From positions 186,001 through 250,000 of the forward strand of contig CAWKOH010000002.1 in assembly GCA_963851245.1 (NCBI GenBank): a stretch of 64,000 nt of DNA, in the 5' to 3' direction. The notes below the pieces were generated by a model. That model did no database searches. It saw only the letters and a program-made list of their open reading frames with translations, and was not told the DNA's origin. The DNA is from CAWKOH01 sp963851245. GTDB lineage: Bacteria; Actinomycetota; Acidimicrobiia; Acidimicrobiales; Palsa-688. Numbering within the stretch: the stretch's first letter is position 1; every line of letters begins with the position of its first letter. Positions 8,403-14,636 of the stretch are shown piece after piece. The position numbers and the translations under genes were made by a program.

Positions 8403-9935
8403 GTGAGTGAGAAAGCCGGCGCACCGACGCCCGGTGAAACGATACGAGGGGACCAGGCCCACGAGGTCGTGATAATCGGAGCCGGCCCAGCCGGGCTGAC
8501 AGCCGCCTACCAGTTGGGCAAGCTCGGTTATCGGTCCACGGTCCTCGAGTCGGATTCGGTCGTAGGGGGCATCAGCCGCACGGTAGAGCGCGACGGCTGG
8601 CGCTTCGACATCGGCGGCCACCGCTTTTTCACCAAGGTCGCCCCGGTGGAGGAGCTGTGGCACGAAATCCTGCCGGACGAGGATTTCATGCTGCGGCCCA
8701 GGAAGAGCCGGATCTATTACCAGGGGAAGTTCTACGACTATCCCTTGCGGGCGGCCAACGCCTTGGGGAACCTCGGGGTGATCGAAGCCGTCAGGTGCGT
8801 CCTATCGTACGTTTGGGCTCGTATCCGGCCGCCCAAGAACCAGGACATGTACGAGGGCTGGTTGGCGGCACGCTTCGGCTGGCGCCTCTACCGCCACTTC
8901 TTCAAGACCTATACCGAGAAGGTTTGGGGCCATCCCCCGTCCGAGATGCCCGCCGACTGGGCCGCTCAGCGGGTGAAGAACCTTTCGCTATCGACTGCCA
9001 TCCTGAACGCGCTGTTACCCAGGCGGAATCAGAAGGACATCACCTCTCTGATCGAGGAGTTCCAGTACCCCAAGCTCGGTCCGGGAATGATGTGGGAGCG
9101 CTGCCGCGAGCTGGTCGAAGCGGCCGGAACCAAAGTGATCATGGACACGCGGGTCACTCAGATCCGATGGCGGGATGGCAAGGCGGTCGCGGTCGTGGCC
9201 GAGACCGACGGCGTCCCAACCGAGTACAGGGCCACCTCGGTCGTGTCCTCGATGCCTATGTCGCAGCTGGTCCGGGCGATGGATCCTCAGGTTCCGGCCG
9301 AGGTCATGCGGGCCGCGGACGACCTGTACTACCGGGACTTTCTCACCGTGGCTCTGGTCGTCTCGGACGATCTGGTCCCCTGGGACGACAACTGGATCTA
9401 CATCCACGACACCAGCGTGAAGACCATGCGGATCCAGAACTTCGGCTCCTGGTCCCCCTACCTGGTCAAGGACGGCCGTAACGTGCTGGGACTCGAGTAC
9501 ACCGTCGACGAGGGGGATGAATCGTGGAGCTCGCCCGACGAGGTGCTGGTGGAGCAGGGCCGCCAGGAGTTGGGTCGCCTCGGGTTGCTGGACCCCGCGG
9601 ACGTCGAGGAGGGGTTCGTTGTCCGCATGCCCAAGGCCTATCCGTACTATGACGCCGACTACGCCGCCAACGTGCGGACCATCAGGACCTGGCTGAGCGA
9701 GAACGCCGCCAACGTCCACCCCGTCGGGCGGAACGGGATGCACCGGTACAACAACCAGGACCACTCGATGTACACCGCCATGCTGACGGTGGAGAACCTC
9801 CTCGGCGCTGACCATGACGTGTGGTCCGTCAACGTCGAGGAGGAGTATCACGAGATCAACGAGAAGCGGGCGCGAGCGGTGCCGCACGGATCCGGAACCG
9901 GCCGCGACGCTCCCGTGCTACCGAAGAAGGGCTGA
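8403..9935 (+). CDS. FAD-dependent oxidoreductase, UDP-galactopyranose mutase/protoporphyrinogen-oxidase-like
   Basis: 510-residue flavoprotein. A Rossmann GAGPAGLTAAYQLG motif begins at about residue 26, followed by the second FAD-contact block VVGGISRTVERDGWRFDIGGHRFF. The body (LRPRKSRIYYQGKFYDYPL, FFKTYTEKVWGHPPSEMPADWAAQR) resembles a broad family related to UDP-galactopyranose mutases that is often found in envelope polysaccharide loci. The C terminus has the ENLLGADHDVWSVN block that closes the FAD site. The precise reaction is unknown. The start is fixed by a GGAGGT Shine-Dalgarno 7-8 bases before GTG 8403. The neighbouring glycosyltransferase supports a role in surface glycan synthesis. 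Confidence 0.75.
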   Translation: MSEKAGAPTPGETIRGDQAHEVVIIGAGPAGLTAAYQLGKLGYRSTVLESDSVVGGISRTVERDGWRFDIGGHRFFTKVAPVEELWHEILPDEDFMLRPRKSRIYYQGKFYDYPLRAANALGNLGVIEAVRCVLSYVWARIRPPKNQDMYEGWLAARFGWRLYRHFFKTYTEKVWGHPPSEMPADWAAQRVKNLSLSTAILNALLPRRNQKDITSLIEEFQYPKLGPGMMWERCRELVEAAGTKVIMDTRVTQIRWRDGKAVAVVAETDGVPTEYRATSVVSSMPMSQLVRAMDPQVPAEVMRAADDLYYRDFLTVALVVSDDLVPWDDNWIYIHDTSVKTMRIQNFGSWSPYLVKDGRNVLGLEYTVDEGDESWSSPDEVLVEQGRQELGRLGLLDPADVEEGFVVRMPKAYPYYDADYAANVRTIRTWLSENAANVHPVGRNGMHRYNNQDHSMYTAMLTVENLLGADHDVWSVNVEEEYHEINEKRARAVPHGSGTGRDAPVLPKKG

Positions 9936-10044
9936 GCCGTCTAAGGACCGGGCCCGACGGCCGGCTGCGCCGGGTCAACGAACGCTCGATGTCGGCGTCG
10001 CGCTCGGTCATGAGCTGCTTCAGGGTGGCGGGGTGCAGGAACAT
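9856..10044 (-). CDS. candidate small basic protein (MFLHP-type)
   Basis: 62-codon ORF beginning MFLHPATLKQLMTERDADIE and ending in an Arg-rich tail. Small actinobacterial proteins that start M-F/L-x-H-P followed by a charged helix ending in arginines are common and of unknown function, and this ORF has that shape. It overlaps the 3' end of the FAD oxidoreductase gene on the opposite strand by 80 bases. The upstream ribosome-binding sequence is weak. It could be a chance ORF in GC-rich antisense sequence, so confidence is low. Confidence 0.35.
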   Translation of the reverse strand: MFLHPATLKQLMTERDADIERSLTRRSRPSGPVLRRLSPSSVARERRGRFRIRAAPLAPASR

Positions 10045-10191
10045 GGGAGTTCTTCACTTTCAAGAGTCGGGGAAGGACAGGGATCGGCAGGGCCGGCACA
10101 GGTGCGTGCCGGGGCGCGCCGACAGAGAACCCTGACGCGGGATGGCGGTTCGCTGACCGCCCGGCCGGCGAACTACGGGTGGGCCGCTCGG

Positions 10192-10293
10192 CTACGGCTG
10201 GGGGATGAAGGCGCCGGTCAACGGGGGCCTCGGCCGGCCGGAGTCGAGGCGTCCGATGCTCTCGTACATGTCGTGATTCCAGAAATTCGACAT
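10192..10293 (-). CDS. candidate 33-residue small protein with an ideal ribosome-binding site
   Basis: Short ORF starting MSNFWNHDMYESIGRLDSG and ending PPLTGAFIPQP before a TAG. It is preceded by AAGGAGG, a full complement of the anti-Shine-Dalgarno, with a 5-base spacer to the ATG at 10293. That is the strongest ribosome-binding site I noticed in the window. Composition is ordinary (two acidic patches, Pro-rich end), with no signal peptide or membrane segment. It lies inside a gap of about 470 bases that has no large gene. The product is not recognised. A ribosome-binding site this good in the right position makes a translated small protein more likely than chance. Confidence 0.5.
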   Translation of the reverse strand: MSNFWNHDMYESIGRLDSGRPRPPLTGAFIPQP

Positions 10294-10372
10294 CGGCGCC
10301 TCCTTCCGTGGGGGCTGCGGCGGCCAAGTCGTTTCTACCCCGCGGCTCCGGAGGTCGCCAGCGAATATCGGC

Positions 10373-10378
10373 CATGAT
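10373..10378 (+). promoter_or_regulatory. candidate -10 element upstream of the zinc-ribbon gene
   Basis: CATGAT ends 6 bases before an ATG at 10385, which opens a 7-codon ORF leading into the zinc-ribbon gene. Confidence 0.35.
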
Positions 10379-10384
10379 GGTTCG

Positions 10385-10408
10385 ATGTCCCCAGGGTCGG
10401 TTCGATGA
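10385..10408 (+). CDS. candidate 7-codon upstream ORF coupled to the zinc-ribbon gene
   Basis: ATG at 10385 reads MSPGSVR and stops at a TGA (10406-10408) that overlaps the ATG of the next gene in an ATGA arrangement. A CATGAT hexamer lies 6 bases upstream. If transcription starts at this ATG, the tiny ORF would deliver ribosomes directly onto the zinc-ribbon start. This is inference from spacing only; an AGGG 8 bases before 10405 could equally serve as a ribosome-binding site. Confidence 0.3.
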   Translation: MSPGSVR

Positions 10409-11682
10409 GCAAGATCTGGTACTGCGCCAACTGCGGGTACGAGGTGACCTCCCGAGGTAGGTGCCATGCCTGCGGGGAGAAGCTGGTGGCATCCAAGCTG
10501 CCCGCCCTGAATCCGATGGACGAGGACGACGAGGTCGGGTACCGGATCAGTGATTGGGAGGACTGGGAGAGGGGCCGGCTGATTGTTGCCATGAACGAGC
10601 TCGAGATCCTGCATCGCTTCGAGGAGGAAGAGCTCGTTGTCGCGGCGGAGGACGAGGCCAGAGTCGACGACCTGGTGTCGGAACTCACGTCCCGGGCGGC
10701 GGAGGGCTCCGTCGACGACGGCGCGGACAACCTCGCCGAGGGAGCCTCGCGACCCGCGGAGGCGGCGGAGGACGATGCCCTGACGTCGTCGGTCAGAGGG
10801 CTGGCCCACGCGGCGGGCCGGCTGCGCGCCGACCCCACCGATATGCAGGCCGATGCCGACGTGGCGGAGGCCTCCACGGCCATCTTCTTCGCCGACGGTT
10901 ACCCCGGCGTGGACGAAGAAACCTGGGCGGCGGTGGGCCGGGTCACCCGGCGCCTGCTGGCGGTCCTGGGCGCCGAGGAGGCGATGGATGACGCCATCCG
11001 GTCCGAGGCGAGCGTGCTAGCCAAGCTGCTCGAGCCAGTAGTGGGGGGCGGGCCTCTGGCCGGTTCGCCGGAGTCAATGGTTGCCGGGGAAGGACCCGTC
11101 GAGCCCGGAGCGGGTGGCGCCGAGACGCTCGCTTCCCACGAGGAAGGCGAGGAGGACGATGAGGACGAGGATGACGGGGAGGACGACGAATACGGGGACG
11201 AGGAAGCCGGCGACGACGAGGGCCAGACCGTCTACGAACTGCCCGATTGGCTGCCGGAGCAACGGGCCCAGCTGGGAATTCTGCTGGAGCAGTCAGGGAT
11301 CGACTATGAGTGGGAGCTCGACGACCTGGTCGTGCCGTCCGACCGCGAAGGTGACGTGGAGGCGCTCTTCGCCCAGGTCGGGGGCCCGCTCGGGGAGGGA
11401 GACGAGGACGGCGGCGAGGCGCGCTATCACGCCATAGAGGAGCTGTTCGCCGCAACCGGGCGGCTCGCCGGCGATCCCGGTGACGAGGAGCGGGCGGCTG
11501 CCGTGCTGAGCTGGGTGGAGGAGGTCGAGGGACCGCCGCCGCTGGGCATGGACGAGGTGCACTGGCTGCGCATCATGAACCGGGCTCACGGGTTGAGCCA
11601 GGCGATCGAACAGGGCCTGACGACCGACTTGATCCGGGACGAGGCCGCCGCCCTCCACAGCCTCCTGCGGACCGTCGTTTGA
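10405..11682 (+). CDS. zinc-ribbon protein with a duplicated two-domain unit and acidic linker, function unknown
   Basis: 425 residues. A zinc ribbon opens the protein (C7-x2-C10 ... C20-x2-C23). The remainder is the same A-B unit twice. A1 (about 49-95) and A2 (about 279-325) share W-x-x-ER/EQR-x-x-L ... I ... WE/FE-x-DELVV/DDLVV ... D-x-x-V-x-x-L. This resembles DUF2007-like 'putative signal transducing' domains. B1 (133-213) and B2 (347-425) share A-x-GRL-x-x-DP-x-D, G-x-DE-x-x-W, D-x-IR-x-EA-x-x-L-x-x-LL-x-x-VV. A very acidic linker (about 214-272, runs of E/D/G) joins the two units. No enzymatic motif is seen. The stop overlaps the start of the following hydrolase by 4 bases (TTGA), so the two are co-translated. 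I do not know its role. Confidence 0.8.
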   Translation: MSKIWYCANCGYEVTSRGRCHACGEKLVASKLPALNPMDEDDEVGYRISDWEDWERGRLIVAMNELEILHRFEEEELVVAAEDEARVDDLVSELTSRAAEGSVDDGADNLAEGASRPAEAAEDDALTSSVRGLAHAAGRLRADPTDMQADADVAEASTAIFFADGYPGVDEETWAAVGRVTRRLLAVLGAEEAMDDAIRSEASVLAKLLEPVVGGGPLAGSPESMVAGEGPVEPGAGGAETLASHEEGEEDDEDEDDGEDDEYGDEEAGDDEGQTVYELPDWLPEQRAQLGILLEQSGIDYEWELDDLVVPSDREGDVEALFAQVGGPLGEGDEDGGEARYHAIEELFAATGRLAGDPGDEERAAAVLSWVEEVEGPPPLGMDEVHWLRIMNRAHGLSQAIEQGLTTDLIRDEAAALHSLLRTVV

Positions 11683-12269
11683 GGTCTCGGCTCGGTCTTC
11701 TGCTCGCGCCCGGAGCCGGCGCTGACCGTAACCAGGCGGCCCTGGTAGCGATCGACGAGGCGGTGACCTCCGCCGGCGGGGTCGTGGTCCGAATGGACTT
11801 CCCGTACCGAAAGGCGGGCCGCCGGGCCCCCGATCGTCCTCCTGTCCTGATCGCGGCGGCGCGGGAGGAGGCGGACGCCCTGGCCCGACGCTGCGACCAC
11901 CTGGTGATGGGCGGTCGGTCGATGGGCGGGCGGATGGGCTCGATGGCCGCCGCAGAGGGGGTCGATGTGGCCGGCCTGGTCCTGATCAGCTACCCCTTGC
12001 ACCCGCCCGGCCGTCCGGACAAGCTGCGGGTCGAGCACTTCCCCAAACTGGAGTGCCCGTGCCTGTTCGTGTCCGGCACGAGAGACGCCTTCGGTTCCCC
12101 GGCGGAGCTCGAAGCGGCTACGGCCGCCATACCCGGTCCCGTGACCCATAGCTGGATCGACGGGAAAGACCACGGGCTGCGCGGTTGCGACGGCCCGGTC
12201 TCAGCCTTCGTCCTGGAATGGCTGTCGAGCCTGGGGTTCCTGCGGGTCTCTAGCCGTAAGAAGCCATGA
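11679..12269 (+). CDS. alpha/beta-hydrolase of the KANL3/TEX30-like family
   Basis: 196-residue alpha/beta-hydrolase fold protein. It opens LGLLLAPGAGADRN (oxyanion-side loop after strand 3), has the nucleophile elbow GGRSMGGRM, the acid in FVSGTRDAFGSPAE, and the histidine in GKDHGLRG near the C terminus. Length and layout match the short dienelactone-hydrolase-like family usually annotated alpha/beta family hydrolase. The substrate is unknown. The TTG start at 11679 overlaps the upstream stop (TTGA), indicating an operon with the zinc-ribbon gene. Its 3' end overlaps the convergent M20 peptidase by 20 bases. Confidence 0.78.
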   Translation: MRSRLGLLLAPGAGADRNQAALVAIDEAVTSAGGVVVRMDFPYRKAGRRAPDRPPVLIAAAREEADALARRCDHLVMGGRSMGGRMGSMAAAEGVDVAGLVLISYPLHPPGRPDKLRVEHFPKLECPCLFVSGTRDAFGSPAELEAATAAIPGPVTHSWIDGKDHGLRGCDGPVSAFVLEWLSSLGFLRVSSRKKP

Positions 12270-13410
12270 GGCCGGCGAATGCCGCCGTGGCGTCGACGAG
12301 ACCTTCGACGGAGACGAACTCGTCGTTGCCGTGGGCCTGGGCCACCTCGCCGGGGCCGCACACGACGGTGGGGATCCCGGCCTGGTTGCGGACAAAGCGG
12401 GCGTCGGTGGTGAAGGTCATTCCGATGATGTCGGGTTGGCGCCCGGTGGCGCCTGCGACGGCGTCGCCTACGTACTTGACCCAGGGGTCCGCCACCGCCA
12501 TCTCGCTGGCTTCCCCGAACATGTCGACGTCAAACTCGTAGCGCAGCCCGTCGATGCCGACGGCGTCGATCAACTGACGAATTTTGGCTTCGGTGGACTC
12601 GGCGGTCGCACCCGGCAGTACCCGGCGGTCGAGCCCGATCACGCAGGACTCGGCCACCGTGTTGAACGTGGACCCCCCGGCTATGGTCCCCACGTTGGCG
12701 GTCGGCCGGCCGAGCAGAGGATGCTCGTCGTCTCCGTAGTCGGCGGCGTGCAGTGCGAGCACGACCCGGGCCGCGTGCTCGATGGCGGACACCCCCTCCC
12801 GGGGCCGGCTGCCGTGACCGGGGCGGCCCTCGATCGCGATCCGAGCCTGCATGAGGCCCCTCTCCGCCACGCACAGGTCCAGACCGGTCGGCTCGGGTAT
12901 GAGGCAGGCGTCCCCGGCGATCAGACCTCCTTCGAGCAGGGCCTGGGTCCCGTATCGCCCCCCTCTCTCTTCGTCGGCCACCAGGTGGAACACCACGTCG
13001 CAGGCGGTTGGGACACCGACCCTATCGAGTACCTCCAGAGCGCATATGGCTGCGGCAATGCCGCCCTTCATATCGGCGGTCCCCCGTCCATACAGACGGC
13101 CGTCGAGGACCTGAGGGTCGAAGGGATCATGGCTCCATGCGCTGGCGCTCACCGGTACCACGTCGAGGTGGCCGTTGACGATCAACGTGAGCCGGTCGGG
13201 GTCGGGGCCGGCGGGGTGAGGCAACTCGGCGATGAGCGAAAGCCGGCCGGGAGCCGGCTCGACGGATGTCCAGCGCGGCTGCCACTGGTCCAGGGCGGCC
13301 CGTACGACGTCCTCGATCGGGCTCTCGCCACCTGGGGGATTGCGGGTGTCCACGGCGACCAGGGCCTTGGTCAGGCCCACCACCCGTCCGGCGTCCACGT
13401 GTTCTCGCAC
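12250..13410 (-). CDS. M20-family metallohydrolase (ArgE/DapE-like deacylase)
   Basis: 386-residue cytosolic zinc-dependent amidohydrolase of the acetylornithine deacetylase / succinyl-diaminopimelate desuccinylase family. Metal and catalytic motifs are NGHLDVVPVS (His ligand and catalytic Asp), RGTADMKGG (bridging Asp), VADEERGG (catalytic Glu and ligand) and EPTGLDL (ligand region). A dimerisation-domain histidine motif, GRPGHGSRP, is also present. The exact substrate cannot be told from sequence. The GTG start at 13410 is backed by TAGGCT ending 6 bases upstream. The gene is divergent from meaB. Confidence 0.85.
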   Translation of the reverse strand: MREHVDAGRVVGLTKALVAVDTRNPPGGESPIEDVVRAALDQWQPRWTSVEPAPGRLSLIAELPHPAGPDPDRLTLIVNGHLDVVPVSASAWSHDPFDPQVLDGRLYGRGTADMKGGIAAAICALEVLDRVGVPTACDVVFHLVADEERGGRYGTQALLEGGLIAGDACLIPEPTGLDLCVAERGLMQARIAIEGRPGHGSRPREGVSAIEHAARVVLALHAADYGDDEHPLLGRPTANVGTIAGGSTFNTVAESCVIGLDRRVLPGATAESTEAKIRQLIDAVGIDGLRYEFDVDMFGEASEMAVADPWVKYVGDAVAGATGRQPDIIGMTFTTDARFVRNQAGIPTVVCGPGEVAQAHGNDEFVSVEGLVDATAAFAGLMASYG

Positions 13411-13416
13411 AGGGCG

Positions 13417-13422
13417 AGCCTA
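13417..13422 (-). promoter_or_regulatory. candidate -10 element for the M20 hydrolase (leaderless)
   Basis: TAGGCT on the minus strand ends 6 bases before the GTG at 13410. It overlaps a possible upstream ATG (13422) of meaB on the other strand, arguing for the downstream meaB start. Confidence 0.5.
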
Positions 13423-13478
13423 TGACGCCTTCGGGTGGAGCGGTCCCGGAGCGCGAGGCGGCCATACTGGTCGCCATC

Positions 13479-14612
13479 ATGGAGCCGAGCCCGACCGCCG
13501 ATGCAGCCGGCCGTTCCGAACGTCGGGGCGGGGATGCGGGCGACAACGGCGGCGCTCTTGACCCTGGCGCTGTTGACCCCGGCACTGTTGACCGGGGCGC
13601 TGTTGACCGGGCCGCTCTTGGCCGGGGCGCTGTTGACCGGGCCGCTCTTGACCGAGGCGCCGGGCGCAGCCGGGATCCCGAGGCGCTCCTTGCCGCGGCC
13701 CGCTCGGGTGATCGGGGCGCCGTCGGTCGCCTGCTTTCCTACCTGGAGCGGGGCGGCGAGAGGGCCCGGGAGGTCGGCCGCCTCACGTTCGCTGCTGGAA
13801 GCGAGGCCGAGCAGGTCGTGGGCGTCACCGGTGCCCCGGGGGCCGGCAAGTCGACCCTAACGGACCGCCTCATCAGCGCCGCCCGGGCCGGCGGCGGCCG
13901 GGTCGGAGTGCTCGCCGTGGATCCGTCCTCACCCTTTTCCGGAGGGGCCATTCTCGGCGATCGGATCCGCATGCAAACGCACGCCCTGGAGGAGGACGTG
14001 TTCATCCGGTCGATGGCGACCCGCGGCCACCAGGGGGGTCTGGCCCTGGCCGCTCCCGAGGCCATTCGGGTGCTGGTCGCCTCAGGCCTACCGCTCGTCC
14101 TCGTCGAGACGGTCGGCGTCGGTCAGGTCGAGGTGGAGGTCGCGGGTGAGGCGGACACGACCATCGTGGTGGTCAACCCGGGCTGGGGCGACGCCGTCCA
14201 GGCGAGCAAGGCCGGATTGCTCGAGGTGGCCGACGTCTTCGTCGTGAACAAAGCCGACCGGCCCGGAGCCGCCGAGACCGAGCGGGACCTCCAGGGCATG
14301 CTCGACATGAACATGGCCATGGGCGACTGGAGACCGCCCGTCGTGCTCACCACTGGCTCTAGCGGAGAAGGAGTGGACAGCCTCTGGTCCTCCGTCGTCG
14401 CCCACAGGGAGTACCTCCGGTCGAGCGGAGAACTCGACAGGCGGCGCCGGCGCCGGCTTGTCTCTGAGCTCCAGCGGGTCCTTACCTGGCGCCTCGAACG
14501 GGACGTCAAGGCCATGCGGGGGGGATCGCTTTTCGAGGAAGTGGCTGCCCTGGTCGTGGCCGGCCAGATCGATCCCTACCAGGGGGCGGAGCGTCTGGTT
14601 CAGCGTGGCTGA
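13479..14612 (+). CDS. meaB: methylmalonyl-CoA mutase chaperone GTPase MeaB (ArgK family)
   Basis: G3E-type P-loop GTPase that protects and reloads the B12-dependent methylmalonyl-CoA mutase. Signatures are the P-loop GVTGAPGAGKSTL, VLAVDPSSPFSGGAILGDRIRM, the VETVGVGQVEVEVAGEAD switch, and NKADRPGA for guanine binding. From ATG 13479 the protein has 377 residues, longer than the usual 320-340 because of an N-terminal low-complexity extension made by a 15-bp tandem repeat. ATG 13422 is an alternative start. The matching mutase catalytic subunit is encoded 46 kb away in this window. Confidence 0.85.
   Translation: MEPSPTADAAGRSERRGGDAGDNGGALDPGAVDPGTVDRGAVDRAALGRGAVDRAALDRGAGRSRDPEALLAAARSGDRGAVGRLLSYLERGGERAREVGRLTFAAGSEAEQVVGVTGAPGAGKSTLTDRLISAARAGGGRVGVLAVDPSSPFSGGAILGDRIRMQTHALEEDVFIRSMATRGHQGGLALAAPEAIRVLVASGLPLVLVETVGVGQVEVEVAGEADTTIVVVNPGWGDAVQASKAGLLEVADVFVVNKADRPGAAETERDLQGMLDMNMAMGDWRPPVVLTTGSSGEGVDSLWSSVVAHREYLRSSGELDRRRRRRLVSELQRVLTWRLERDVKAMRGGSLFEEVAALVVAGQIDPYQGAERLVQRG
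13551..13655 (+). repeat. 15-bp tandem repeat, 7 units, inside meaB
   Basis: Seven consecutive 15-bp units related to GGCGCTGTTGACCGG, one with one deviation in each half and two identical. In the meaB frame each unit encodes a pentapeptide of the type G/A-A-V/L-D-R/P. The repeat length is a multiple of three, so copy-number change would alter only the linker length. Confidence 0.85.
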
Positions 14613-14636
14613 GAGGGCTGAACCGTCCGGGCGTCT

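Noticed and set aside
13551..13655. Pentapeptide-repeat protein (A(D/N)LXX) or CRISPR-like array in the meaB 5' region
   Set aside because: The units encode G/A-A-V/L-D-R/P, not the pentapeptide-repeat consensus, and they are contiguous 15-mers without spacers.
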